The notes: generated by a model not told the origin, from the letters alone. A stretch of DNA of 64,000 nucleotides from Bacillus suaedaesalsae (GCF_016890225.1 NZ_JAFELM010000016.1:1-64000), one strand, 5' to 3'. Numbered from the stretch's first letter, positions 25,323 to 33,682 are shown. Made by a program: numbers and translations.

Positions 25323-25478
25323 ACTCTCGCCTCCCTATTTGGATGTGAGAAGTGTGAAATGAGACTCGTTTTATTACCTACGAAGAAGTAAATTATGCTC
25401 GTTCAACTAATGGAGATTTCAGTATTTTCTAGGATCTTCGAAGAGTTACACGACCTCTCACCTCAAACACTCTCTTTG

Positions 25479-25718
25479 TTAGGTTTGTAACATTTTATTA
25501 GCTTGGTTGTGGATATATGCTAAAAAGTCAAGTAGGACAAGGGTTTTATCTGATTTTTTTACAAATCTCTTTTCAACTGCGAATGCTTCTTCGTCCAAAG
25601 GACTAAGGATCCAACCAAGTTTTTCTAAAATCTTTGTCCTTGTTAATGGTTGTATGTCCAAAACATTACTTTTATTACCATTATGTAATCGTTTTTTAAA
25701 ATACAAGTGCAGGAACAC
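25479..25718 (-). CDS. Possible short gene of unknown function
   Basis: An open frame of up to 79 codons upstream of spoIIID. The composition from LTRTKILEKLGWILSPLDEE onward looks like real protein, with a likely C-terminal helix (VLLDFLAYIHNQANKML). However, the first codon is a GTG without a clear ribosome binding site, and the opposite strand is also open. It could be a gene remnant. B. subtilis has a short gene, usd, upstream of spoIIID, but I see no similarity that would justify the name. Confidence 0.3.
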   Translation of the reverse strand: MFLHLYFKKRLHNGNKSNVLDIQPLTRTKILEKLGWILSPLDEEAFAVEKRFVKKSDKTLVLLDFLAYIHNQANKMLQT

Positions 25719-25778
25719 TATGTCATGTTTCAGATATTTTCCAGGAAATATGTCGAATAAACATGCTAGAGAAGATAG

Positions 25779-25813
25779 AAAAGGTACAAAATCGAGTAGA
25801 CTTTGTACCTTTT
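25779..25813 (-). terminator. Terminator of the symporter operon
   Basis: AAAAGGTACAAA and TTTGTACCTTTT form a perfect 12-bp stem with a loop of about eleven bases, with A/T runs on both sides, directly after the symporter stop codon. Confidence 0.85.
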
Positions 25814-25820
25814 GAAATGT

Positions 25821-27482
25821 TTATTGTTTTGGTTCGTTCAACCACACTTCTCCATCTTTAAATATCATTTGTTCAGGATATCTTAGATTCATTACTTCTT
25901 CCTGTGCTTTTTGACTTGGTGGGGCTGTACTTAGAGAAACAATGACGTTTGTCAGGACCGCTGCTGCTGCTCCAAATACACCCGCGCCTGTGTCAATAAT
26001 TCCAAGTATGACAAACGCTCCTGATTTTGATGCAAAAATGTAGGCTAACGTAACCGCTAGACCAACAATCATTCCCGCCGTTACTCCTTTAGCATTCGAA
26101 CGTTTCCACCATACACCAAGGACAAGTGCCGGGAAGAAGGTACCCGATGCTAACGCAAAGGCCCACGCTACAATTTGAGTGATTGCACCTGGTGGGTTTA
26201 GCGCTACTAGACCTGCAACTACTGTTGCTACCACGATTGTAATTCTTGCTACTTTTAAACGATTAGCGTCTGTTGCTTCTGGCTTTAGTACTCTGTAGTA
26301 AATGTCATGTGCAAATGAAGAAGAAATAGCAATTAATAATCCACCTGCAGTTGATAATGCTGCTGCCATTGCACCTGCAGCGACAAGGCCGATGACAAAT
26401 ACTCCGAGATTTGCAATTTCTGGTGTTGCCATTACAACAATATCTTTATCAATGATAAGTTCTGACCATTGTAAAATTCCATCTCCATTCGTATCTGCTA
26501 ACTGAAGCTTCCCTGTATTCACCCAAGATTTCGTCCATTCTGGCAGTTGGTCAATAGGACTACCTGCAACGTTTTTCATTAAGATAAAACGAGAAAATGC
26601 CGCATATGCCGGTGCAGATAAATAGAGTAAACCAATAAATAGTAACGCCCAAGCGCCAGACCAGCGTGCTGCCTTCATTGTAGATACGGTGTAAAAACGA
26701 ACAATTACATGTGGTAAACCCGCTGTTCCTGCCATTAATGTAAATAGTAAAGCAAGGAACTGCCATTTCGTTCCGTTCGTGAATGGAGCGAAGTATTCCG
26801 ATACCCCAAGCTCACGATCTAACTCACCAAGTTGACTCACGATGTTTCCATAGGATAGCCAAGGTAGTGGATTTCCTGTAAGTTGTAAGGACATAAAAAT
26901 GACAGGAATTAAATAGGCAATAATTAAGATAATATACTGAGCAACTTGCGTCCACGTAATCCCTTTCATGCCTCCGAATGCTGCATAAATGGCAATCAAG
27001 ACAACGCCAATCATCGTACCTGTTTTGGCATCGATTTCAAAAAGGCGACCAATAACTACTCCAGATCCTGAAAGTTGACCAATGGAGTAAGTAAAACTAA
27101 TCACAATCGTACAAATTGCGGCAATCACACGGGCTGTATGACTTTCAAAACGGTCACCGATAAATTCCGGTACCGTATAACGACCATATTTTCTTAATTG
27201 AGGAGCTAGTAAGAATGTTAATAGTAAGTAGCCGCCAGTCCACCCCATAATGTAGGCTAGACCGTTATAGCCGAGCAGCATCACTGTACCTGCCATTCCA
27301 ATAAAGGAGGCAGCACTCATCCAGTCAGCGCCGATTGCCATCCCGTTAAAAATTGGTGGTACACCACGACCCGCTACATAAAACTCTGACGTTTCTTTTG
27401 CTTTATTGAAATAAGCGATACCAATATAAAGTGCGAAGGTAGCTAAAATAATGGTTAAGGAAACTATAAATTGAAGATCCAC
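25821..27482 (-). CDS. Sodium/solute symporter, large subunit (VC_2705/ActP-like)
   Basis: A 553-residue transporter of the SSS family with about 13 membrane helices. It begins with a periplasmic N-terminus and TSEFYVAGRGVPPIFNGMAI near residues 32-51. GTAGLPHVIVRFYTV near 265 and AALSTAGGLLIAISSS near 378 match the sodium-binding core helices of acetate permease (ActP) relatives. Its partner is the DUF4212 small subunit upstream, the pair known as TIGR03647/TIGR03648. The substrate is probably a small carboxylate, by inference. An unusual loop near residues 330-345 reads DTNGDGILQWSEL, an EF-hand-type calcium loop. Start GTG at 27482 behind AGGGGG. Confidence 0.88.
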   Translation of the reverse strand: MDLQFIVSLTIILATFALYIGIAYFNKAKETSEFYVAGRGVPPIFNGMAIGADWMSAASFIGMAGTVMLLGYNGLAYIMGWTGGYLLLTFLLAPQLRKYGRYTVPEFIGDRFESHTARVIAAICTIVISFTYSIGQLSGSGVVIGRLFEIDAKTGTMIGVVLIAIYAAFGGMKGITWTQVAQYIILIIAYLIPVIFMSLQLTGNPLPWLSYGNIVSQLGELDRELGVSEYFAPFTNGTKWQFLALLFTLMAGTAGLPHVIVRFYTVSTMKAARWSGAWALLFIGLLYLSAPAYAAFSRFILMKNVAGSPIDQLPEWTKSWVNTGKLQLADTNGDGILQWSELIIDKDIVVMATPEIANLGVFVIGLVAAGAMAAALSTAGGLLIAISSSFAHDIYYRVLKPEATDANRLKVARITIVVATVVAGLVALNPPGAITQIVAWAFALASGTFFPALVLGVWWKRSNAKGVTAGMIVGLAVTLAYIFASKSGAFVILGIIDTGAGVFGAAAAVLTNVIVSLSTAPPSQKAQEEVMNLRYPEQMIFKDGEVWLNEPKQ

Positions 27483-27508
27483 CGTATTCCCCCTTTTACA
27501 ACACTATT

Positions 27509-27811
27509 CTAATGTTCTACTATTTTTCCCGTACTCAATTGTTCGTTTTGCTTTTCATCGATGCCATACTTTTCGTCAATTTTGTCACTCACTTTTGCAT
27601 TTACAAATAGAAGAATAATAAAAACAACAATGGCTCCTTGTGCACCCATGTAATAATGGAATGGAAACCCTAAAAACGTGAAGGTTGATAATGATTCCGC
27701 AAATAAAACAACACCAAACGAAACGATAAACCAAATGATGAGGTAGATGACAATATTCCGTGAACGTTCACGGAAATAGCTGTCTGCAACTGCTTTTTCA
27801 ATCTTTTTCAT
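27509..27811 (-). CDS. DUF4212 sodium/solute symporter small subunit
   Basis: A 100-residue membrane protein with two transmembrane helices (about residues 21-42 and 50-72), a basic N-terminus (KKIEKAVADSYFRERSRN) and an acidic tail. It matches the DUF4212/TIGR03647 small subunit that accompanies VC_2705-type symporters. It is 26 bases upstream of the large subunit and surely cotranscribed. GGAGGTG precedes the ATG at 27811. Confidence 0.85.
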   Translation of the reverse strand: MKKIEKAVADSYFRERSRNIVIYLIIWFIVSFGVVLFAESLSTFTFLGFPFHYYMGAQGAIVVFIILLFVNAKVSDKIDEKYGIDEKQNEQLSTGKIVEH

Positions 27812-27904
27812 TCATTCACCTCCAAGAGATTTGCACAATCACGGGAAACTGGGGGCATATTCCGTTACTATCTCTAAGAACCACCACCTTTCAGCCCGAA
27901 AGTT

Positions 27905-28087
27905 TTATCCAATTGAAAAAATAAATTTAACCGTATCTAGGAATGGTGCTGGAACTAAGGCAACTTCTACAATGAAATAAATAAAGAGGAATAGAAATGG
28001 TAGAGACAGAAAGACGAGTTTTTGCTTTTTGATGGCGTAGACAATAGAAGTAATGGTAACTAGAGCGATTACTAGTATACTGAACAT
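27905..28087 (-). CDS. Small two-helix membrane protein
   Basis: A 60-residue protein made almost entirely of two hydrophobic helices (residues 2-17 and 24-46) joined by KKQKLV, ending in a short amphipathic tail. An excellent AAGGAGGG precedes the ATG at 28087. It runs in the same direction as the symporter pair, starting 276 bases upstream of the small subunit, so it may belong to that unit. No family is recognised. Confidence 0.6.
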   Translation of the reverse strand: MFSILVIALVTITSIVYAIKKQKLVFLSLPFLFLFIYFIVEVALVPAPFLDTVKFIFSIG

Positions 28088-28162
28088 ACTTACCCTCCTT
28101 TTTTAATTATTTTTATAATGTTATGAATTTTTCGAAATAAATATATTTACTTTTTTGATAGA

Positions 28163-28194
28163 ACAAAAAAAAAATCTGCCACTAGTGTGACAGA
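28163..28194 (-). terminator. Terminator after the DUF1028 gene
   Basis: AATCTG and CAGATT pair around CCACTAGTGTGA, which itself contains the palindrome CACTAGTG. A run of nine A on the plus strand gives the T tract on the minus strand. Confidence 0.75.
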
Positions 28195-29034
28195 TTACTT
28201 CTTCATAAAGTTAAGTACTTCTAAATCTATTTTTCCTTTTTCTTGCTCTCTACCTTCGAAGTTTTCGGTATGAATATACGTTGTTAGTGCCGCGTGAAGC
28301 ATTTCATCATCAATATTGGTTTGTTCTAGGTAGCCGTGGCGTTCTAAGTGAGTAACTAGTTCTTCTCTTACTTCGCCTGTGATTGCTGCAATGTTTTCTT
28401 CTTTTGTCGGTGCAAAATATAATTGCTGCAGTTCATAAATTCTTATAAGTTCTTTGATTGGATCAGGATGTTCATCAACACGTAAATCAATGAAACGATC
28501 ATTAAAACCTGCATATCCACCTTTTTCTTTTACAACTAGTAGAGAAGCTGACTGCATGCCTCTGCTATCGCCGCCCGCATCTTGTCCTGCATCTAGTGCT
28601 TTTAATAGTCTTTCAGCAAGCGTTCCTTTTGTGTCTTGAAAGGTAGTCGCCATTGCTTGAACGGTTTCTTCACTTACTAGAATGTTTCCTTGCGCAGCAA
28701 AGTTCGTTCCTGCGATTCCTCCCGCCCAGTCATAGCATTTTTCACCCGTAAAGGTTGCAGCATTTCCATTCGCATCTACAATTCCGACTTGGCGATAGGC
28801 TGCGTCTGTGTCGCTACTAGTTAAAGCATCTATTGTTTCTTGAGCTGTTTTACCAGAAGCCATTAGTTCTAATCCGTCTGTTCCATAAGCTGTATTTGCA
28901 TAAGACTGAGTTGCGACTGCTCCCACTCCCGCTTTAGCCCAAGGTACAACTGCACCCACACCTAAAAATTTTGATTGCACGGCAATTCCTAGTTCTTTAG
29001 TTTCCGGATCAAATCCTACGATAGAAAATGTCAT
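28195..29034 (-). CDS. DUF1028 family protein (Ntn-hydrolase-like)
   Basis: A 279-residue protein of the DUF1028 family, whose fold resembles N-terminal-nucleophile hydrolases. After Met comes TFSIVGFDPETKELGIAVQS, so Thr2 could serve as nucleophile after Met removal. GAVATQSYANTAYG near residues 38-51 and AGGDSRGMQSASLLV near 152-166 are the family's conserved blocks. A C-terminal putative peptidoglycan-binding helical part follows. The ATG overlaps the pcp stop codon by four bases, so translation is coupled. The function is unknown; its place among peptidase genes suggests amide or peptide hydrolysis, by inference. Confidence 0.82.
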   Translation of the reverse strand: MTFSIVGFDPETKELGIAVQSKFLGVGAVVPWAKAGVGAVATQSYANTAYGTDGLELMASGKTAQETIDALTSSDTDAAYRQVGIVDANGNAATFTGEKCYDWAGGIAGTNFAAQGNILVSEETVQAMATTFQDTKGTLAERLLKALDAGQDAGGDSRGMQSASLLVVKEKGGYAGFNDRFIDLRVDEHPDPIKELIRIYELQQLYFAPTKEENIAAITGEVREELVTHLERHGYLEQTNIDDEMLHAALTTYIHTENFEGREQEKGKIDLEVLNFMKK

Positions 29035-29648
29035 TTCGATTCCCCCATAGATAATGTTTGTATAATTATTTCAATTGAATGTCGCAGGTCGTTTTGTGAC
29101 CAGCTTGGTAAAGATGTTTGTAGGATGGAAAGCTCATGAGATGCTGGAATATGAAAAAAGCCAGCATGGATGGACTTTTCATTTGTATTGATGTGGTGAA
29201 GTATGTGATACATGACAAAATTACATAAATACGTTCCTGCACTGTTTGAAATTTGGGCAGGATATCCTTGCTCTTGAAGTTCATCTATAAGTGAGCGAAT
29301 CGGTAGTGTGCTGAAATAAGCGGTAGGTCCACCTTGAATAATAGGAGCGTCCTGCTGGGCAAAGCCATTGTTATCTGGTGCTCCATCTGCACAATTTATC
29401 GCCACCCGTTCAGGTGTAATCTTCATGCGACCTCCCGCTAGTCCTAACGCAATCACGACATCTGGATCAACGTCATCAATATACCGAATTGCCTGTTTGG
29501 CTGTTTGGTCGAAATCTACAGGCAGTACTTTGCCGAATATTTCATAATCGCCGATGACCTTCCCATGCAGCGCCTTCACAATCTCCTCCGTCGGATTCAC
29601 CTTAAACTCCAAAAACGGCTCAAACCCTGTTAACAACAATCGCTTCAT
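29031..29648 (-). CDS. pcp: Pyrrolidone-carboxylate peptidase
   Basis: A 205-residue cysteine peptidase (family C15) that removes N-terminal pyroglutamate from peptides in the cytosol. The opening KRLLLTGFEPFLEFKVNPTE contains the GFEPF motif. The catalytic triad is visible: Glu in ITPERVAINCAD near 78, Cys in NSAGTYLCNFVMY near 143, and His in HAGFFHIP near 167. The frame reaches 29681, but the ATG at 29648 has AGGGGGAG upstream. It overlaps the DUF1028 gene downstream. Upstream is a REP palindrome and then the chr pair. Confidence 0.93.
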   Translation of the reverse strand: MKRLLLTGFEPFLEFKVNPTEEIVKALHGKVIGDYEIFGKVLPVDFDQTAKQAIRYIDDVDPDVVIALGLAGGRMKITPERVAINCADGAPDNNGFAQQDAPIIQGGPTAYFSTLPIRSLIDELQEQGYPAQISNSAGTYLCNFVMYHILHHINTNEKSIHAGFFHIPASHELSILQTSLPSWSQNDLRHSIEIIIQTLSMGESK

Positions 29649-29682
29649 CCAACTCCCCCTATGCATGTGAATATCGCACACC

Positions 29683-29736
29683 CTTTAACACTCTAAAGCA
29701 GTGGGGGACAGGCCCCCGTTGCGTTAATACGTTAAA
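29683..29736. repeat. REP-like palindrome, copy 2 (degraded right arm)
   Basis: CTTTAACACTCTAAAGCAGT leads into GGGGGACAGGCCCCC, but the right arm GTTGCGTTAATACGTTAAAC pairs only in part. It lies between the chr pair and pcp, in the same orientation as copy 1. Confidence 0.75.
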
Positions 29737-29760
29737 CTGTAAAATTATTAGTGCTTTCTT

Positions 29761-30291
29761 TTAGCTCATGAAGATTGCTCCGTATGCTAAAGAACCAATA
29801 ATGACATAGGCAGGGTGTACTTTCCATTTTTCAAGTAGTAAGAAGCTTGCTGCGATTAAGAAAAGAGTTTGCCACACTCCCGAGTCAACGTATGAAGACT
29901 TAAAAAATGAGTATGCCATTACTCCAAGTAGGACCGCAATTGTCGGTCTCACATAAGCAGACATTCTTTTTACCTTTGGTGAATCTTTGAATTTATAAAG
30001 TAAGCTGAGTAGTCCAATCATTAAGATGAGCGAAGGTGCAACGGTTGCAAAAATCCCAACGAGAGCACCGAGTATTCCCGCTTGGTCATAACCTATGTAT
30101 CCTGCCATTTTGGTTGCTATCGGTCCTGGCAAGGCATTTCCTAATGCAAGTACTTCACTAAACTCTTGAACAGTTAGCCATTCATAACGGTGAACGACTT
30201 CATTTTCTACTAGTGGTATCGAGGCTGGTCCACCACCGTATCCAAGTATTCCGGGTATGAAAAAGGCGAGGAAAATCTCCCAATAGATCAA
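29761..30291 (-). CDS. Short-chain chromate-type transporter, subunit B
   Basis: A 176-residue membrane protein of the CHR (ChrA) family, one half of a two-gene transporter like B. subtilis YwrA/YwrB. Conserved blocks are GILGYGGGPASIPLVENEVV near residues 14-33 and ALGNALPGPIATKMAGYIGY near 50-69, with about six helices. CHR proteins export chromate in some bacteria, but the usual substrate may be another anion. The start is TTG at 30291, overlapping the stop of the upstream subunit by four bases with GGAGG nine bases before it, so the two are translationally coupled. Confidence 0.88.
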   Translation of the reverse strand: MIYWEIFLAFFIPGILGYGGGPASIPLVENEVVHRYEWLTVQEFSEVLALGNALPGPIATKMAGYIGYDQAGILGALVGIFATVAPSLILMIGLLSLLYKFKDSPKVKRMSAYVRPTIAVLLGVMAYSFFKSSYVDSGVWQTLFLIAASFLLLEKWKVHPAYVIIGSLAYGAIFMS

Positions 30292-30851
30292 GAATCTGCG
30301 CCTCCTTCTTGACTAGGCAGCTTATCTTTTTTGAGTAAAGCAGTAAGTAATAATACACCGATGATTATTCCAGGATGAAGCCCTAGCCATTCTAGTAAAA
30401 TAACACTTCCAACAACCATTACGATGGAAGGAACGATACCTAATTCTTTTTTTGCATTTGAAAAAAACTGCCATGTTAAAACCGCGAGCATGACTCCTAC
30501 AACTGGAACAACTGCTTTTGTCATGCCGGCAACCCATGGTTGTTCTTTAAACGATGTTAACGTGGTAAGTAATACAATCATGAGGATGATAGTCGGAATA
30601 ATCGTTGCTAAGACTGCGTTGGTCATCCCAAGAAATCCACCCACTCGATAACCGATATATCCCGCCATCTTCGTTGCGATAGGACCAGGTAACGTATTGC
30701 CAAGTGCTAACACATCCGCAAACTCTTCATCTGTCATCCACTTATATTGCTGCACGACCTCTTTATGCACGAGAGGAATTGAAGACGGCCCCCCTCCATA
30801 CCCAAGTATCCCAACCTTGAAAAACGCATAAAACAACTGCCACTGCTTCAT
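30288..30851 (-). CDS. Short-chain chromate-type transporter, subunit A
   Basis: A 187-residue CHR-family half-transporter, paralogous to its downstream partner: GILGYGGGPSSIPLVHKEVV near residues 14-33 and ALGNTLPGPIATKMAGYIGY near 50-69. The two subunits probably assemble antiparallel. The frame begins at 30860, but ATG at 30851 has AAAGG at better spacing; both are possible. Its place next to a YwrD-like gamma-glutamyltransferase mirrors the ywrA-ywrB-ywrD cluster of B. subtilis. Confidence 0.86.
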   Translation of the reverse strand: MKQWQLFYAFFKVGILGYGGGPSSIPLVHKEVVQQYKWMTDEEFADVLALGNTLPGPIATKMAGYIGYRVGGFLGMTNAVLATIIPTIILMIVLLTTLTSFKEQPWVAGMTKAVVPVVGVMLAVLTWQFFSNAKKELGIVPSIVMVVGSVILLEWLGLHPGIIIGVLLLTALLKKDKLPSQEGGADS

Positions 30852-30870
30852 TCCCTTCATCCTTTATCAC

Positions 30871-30955
30871 ATTAATGTAGTGGGGGACAGGCCCCCGGCG
30901 CTTTAAAGCTTTAAAGTAATGGGGGACAGGCCCCCACTTCTTTAAAGGGGTAAAG
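30871..30955. repeat. Two tandem REP-like palindromes, copies 3 and 4
   Basis: Copy 3 (30871-30908) and copy 4 (30909-30955) both contain GGGGGACAGGCCCCC in the same orientation, separated by GCTTTAAAGCTTTAAAGTAA. The pair fills the gap between the transferase end and the chr promoter region. Tandem REP pairs of this kind are described as BIMEs in enterobacteria. Confidence 0.8.
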
Positions 30956-30965
30956 CATGAAACGA

Positions 30966-32567
30966 TTAGTATGCTGCGATGGCGCCGTCTGTTCTGGATT
31001 CTGTGCCACCGATGAGGACTCCTGATTTCGGATCACGCCAGATGATTTGACCTCTGCCGAAGCCCCCTGAATCTAGGGCTACCTCTATTTGGTGTCCTTT
31101 TCGGGCTAGTGCCTGCGCTATGGATTGTGGAAAGTGATGTTCCACTTGGATCTTCTTTCCTTCTATCCACTGCCATCTTGGTGCATCTAGTGTTGCTTGA
31201 GGATTTAAATGGAAATCAACTGTGTTCATCACGACTTGCAGGTGTCCCTGTGGTTGCATGTATCCACCCATCACCCCAAAAGGTCCTACTGCCTCTCCAT
31301 CTTTTGTTAAAAATCCTGGAATAATAGTATGATAGGTTTTCTTTCCAGGCTCTAGGGCATTATCATGTTCTGGATCAAGCGAAAAATCAGACCCACGATT
31401 TTGGAGCGCTATTCCTGTTCCAGGGACCACAATACCTGACCCAAATCCCATATAGTTACTTTGTATGAAGGAAACCATATTCCCTTCTTCGTCTGCTGTT
31501 GCTAAATAAACGGTTCCACCCTTAGGAGGAGTTCCTGGCTCAGGTGTAACTGCTTGTTCCCCTATTAATTCCCTCCGTTGTTTCGCAAACTGTTCAGAAA
31601 GTAAATCTTCGGTTCGCACTTTCATCTTTTCTGGATCTGTAATGTATTTCATTCCATCAGCAAATGCTAATTTCATAGCTTCTAATTGTTTATGTATGGC
31701 CTCGACATTGTCTCTCTCGTTAAACTCAAACTCCTTTAACGTATTTAACGCAAGTAACGTCACGAGTCCCTGGCCATTCGGAGGAATCTCCCATACCTCA
31801 TAACCTCTATAATTTACTTTAATTGGGTTAACCCACTCTGGATAATAATTTGCTAGATCTTCTTCATTTAGAAAGCCACCATTTTTTTCAGAGAAATCAC
31901 TGATTTCCTTTGCTAATCTTCCTCGATAAAAAGATTCACCATTCGTCTCTGCGATTTCTTTTAATGTAGCTGCATGCCCCGGTGAACTCCACATCTCCCC
32001 AATCTTCGGTGCGCGTCCATTAGGTGCAAACGTCTCAAACCAATGATTGAATTCTTCGCCTACTGCATTTTTATACGATTCAAAGGCATAACTCCAATAC
32101 TTCCCTAAAGTTGGAGAAACCGGGTACCCATTTTCTGCATATTCGATAGCTGGCTGAAGTACCTCACTTAAAGGTAATCTACCAAACTTCTTTGATAGTT
32201 CTGCCCATGCTGATGGAACCCCAGGAACAGTCACTGGAACTAAGCCAAGTTTCGGCATCGTTTCATAGCCCTTTTCCTTTACTGCATCAATCGAAATACT
32301 TTTAGGTGCAGGACCACTTGCATTTAGTCCGTGTAGTTCACCTTTTACCCACACTAAAGCAAAAGCATCTCCACCGATACCATTTGATGTTGGTTCAACA
32401 ACTGTTAAACATGCTGCAGTTGCGATTGCAGCATCAATTGCATTTCCGCCTTTTTTCAAAATATCTAATCCCGCTTGTGCTGCCAATGGCTGGGAAGTTG
32501 CCACCATTCCCTTTCTAGCAATTGTCGCCATTCTTTGTGAAGCGTAAGGATAATGTAAATAGTCCAT
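30966..32567 (-). CDS. ywrD: Gamma-glutamyltransferase family protein (YwrD-like)
   Basis: A 533-residue Ntn-hydrolase of the gamma-glutamyltranspeptidase family, which matures by self-cleavage before a conserved threonine. That site is in PKGGTVYLATADEEGNMVSF near residue 360. Other family blocks are GMVATSQPLAAQAGLDILKKGGNA and EPTSNGIGGDAFA near 60, and FGVMGGYMQPQGHLQV near 440. There is no signal peptide, so it is cytosolic like B. subtilis YwrD. Start candidates are ATG 32573 and ATG 32567; the latter has better spacing from GGGGG. It would act on gamma-glutamyl amides or glutathione-like compounds. It leads the ggt-chr-pcp-DUF1028 run. Confidence 0.9.
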   Translation of the reverse strand: MDYLHYPYASQRMATIARKGMVATSQPLAAQAGLDILKKGGNAIDAAIATAACLTVVEPTSNGIGGDAFALVWVKGELHGLNASGPAPKSISIDAVKEKGYETMPKLGLVPVTVPGVPSAWAELSKKFGRLPLSEVLQPAIEYAENGYPVSPTLGKYWSYAFESYKNAVGEEFNHWFETFAPNGRAPKIGEMWSSPGHAATLKEIAETNGESFYRGRLAKEISDFSEKNGGFLNEEDLANYYPEWVNPIKVNYRGYEVWEIPPNGQGLVTLLALNTLKEFEFNERDNVEAIHKQLEAMKLAFADGMKYITDPEKMKVRTEDLLSEQFAKQRRELIGEQAVTPEPGTPPKGGTVYLATADEEGNMVSFIQSNYMGFGSGIVVPGTGIALQNRGSDFSLDPEHDNALEPGKKTYHTIIPGFLTKDGEAVGPFGVMGGYMQPQGHLQVVMNTVDFHLNPQATLDAPRWQWIEGKKIQVEHHFPQSIAQALARKGHQIEVALDSGGFGRGQIIWRDPKSGVLIGGTESRTDGAIAAY

Positions 32568-32673
32568 CTTCATAGTCCCCCTATTACATACATGCGTATA
32601 AATCATTTCGCCATTCGAAATAACCTTACGCAACATTATATCAGAAAATATTGAAAATTACACCTCTTTATCC

Positions 32674-32712
32674 CTTTAAAGCGGTGGGGGCCTGTCCCCC
32701 ACCGCTTTAAAG
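32674..32712. repeat. REP-like palindrome, copy 5 (inverted orientation)
   Basis: CTTTAAAGCGGTGGGGGCCT leads into GTCCCCCACCGCTTTAAAG, a perfect palindrome of 39 bases around CCTG. It is the only copy in the opposite orientation to the others. Confidence 0.85.
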
Positions 32713-32716
32713 CACG

Positions 32717-32750
32717 AAAAAACCTGCCTTGTGCAGAGGCAGGTTTTGGT
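32717..32750 (-). terminator. Terminator of spoIIQ
   Basis: AAACCTGCC and GGCAGGTTT pair across TTGTGCAGA, with six T following on the minus strand. It lies about 35 bases past the spoIIQ stop. Confidence 0.85.
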
Positions 32751-32782
32751 CAAGTTGTTGTGTTAGTACATTTTTACGGGAT

Positions 32783-33682
32783 TTAAGCTTTTGCTTGTCC
32801 GATTGATGCGTCTGGAGTGTCAGTAGTGTCTTCTGCTGCATCTCCTTCGCCTTCTTCAGGCTTTTCCTCATCAGCGGATTTATCCTTGTCTGTTCCTTCT
32901 TCAGAAGTGTTACCTTCTTCTTCAGTTGCTGCTTCTTTGTCAGCTTCTGTTTCAGATGAAGTTTCTTGCGTTTCATCCATTTTGATTTCTTCTTGTTTTA
33001 GAGAAGTTAAGCTCTTTTCGAAGAAGTCTAATGGATTTACAGGTTCATTGCCTTTACGGATTTCGAAGTGAGCATGAATGCCAGCTTCCTCGTTATATAG
33101 GGAACGACCTGCTGTTGCTAATAGTTCACCTTGAGTTACAGCTGCACCTTCTTCAACTTTTACATTCTCTAAAGCTGAGTACATTGTTGTAACTCCATCA
33201 CCATGATCTAGTTCAACTACGAAACCTAGTAATGGATCTTTTACTACTTTTGTTACTGTACCACTTAATGATGCGACTACGTCGAATGTTTCCCCGTTCT
33301 TGCTAACAATATCAATACCAGTGTTCTCGGTATAAGTATTGTTATAGAATACTAGGGCTGCTTCTTGTTCTTCGCTACTAGCATCGCTATCATAGAAGTG
33401 CTTTTGAATTTCAACTGAATCTACATCAACTACAGGCATATTGAACTTCTCAACATTACTTACTACTGGTACTGCATCTTCACCATTCATTGCTGTTCCA
33501 GGCTCATTACCTTCAATTTGTCCTTTTGAATCAGCTAAATCGTTCGTGCTGCTTTGGTACCATAAAACTGCTGTCAGTATAATTGCTGCACTTGCTAGAT
33601 AGATTGCTGGGAATACCCAACGCTTTTTGAAAAATTGATTTGTTTTAGACTTACGAGGATTCTTATTTTCTTCCTCTCTCAT
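32783..33682 (-). CDS. spoIIQ: Stage II sporulation protein Q, degenerate LytM domain
   Basis: A 299-residue forespore membrane protein that pairs with SpoIIIAH across the engulfment gap. One transmembrane helix (about residues 22-45: RWVFPAIYLASAAIILTAVL) precedes an extracellular M23/LytM domain (about 85-215). The HxH ligand pair is present (GIHAHFEIR near 198), but the first ligand position reads NTGIDI instead of HxGxD, so the enzyme is probably inactive, as known for B. subtilis SpoIIQ. A long acidic Glu/Asp/Ser tail (about 235-299) follows. The start MREEE at 33682 matches B. subtilis; upstream ATGs at 33685 and 33691 are possible. Expected sigma-F control. Confidence 0.93.
   Translation of the reverse strand: MREEENKNPRKSKTNQFFKKRWVFPAIYLASAAIILTAVLWYQSSTNDLADSKGQIEGNEPGTAMNGEDAVPVVSNVEKFNMPVVDVDSVEIQKHFYDSDASSEEQEAALVFYNNTYTENTGIDIVSKNGETFDVVASLSGTVTKVVKDPLLGFVVELDHGDGVTTMYSALENVKVEEGAAVTQGELLATAGRSLYNEEAGIHAHFEIRKGNEPVNPLDFFEKSLTSLKQEEIKMDETQETSSETEADKEAATEEEGNTSEEGTDKDKSADEEKPEEGEGDAAEDTTDTPDASIGQAKA

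Noticed and set aside
30840-30960. CRISPR array at the closely spaced palindromes
   Set aside because: There are only two units, they are self-complementary through their whole length, and no spacer pattern or cas gene is present; they are REP-like.
32707-32976. 89-codon minus-strand Lys-rich frame
   Set aside because: It overlaps the acidic tail of spoIIQ in another frame and runs through its terminator.
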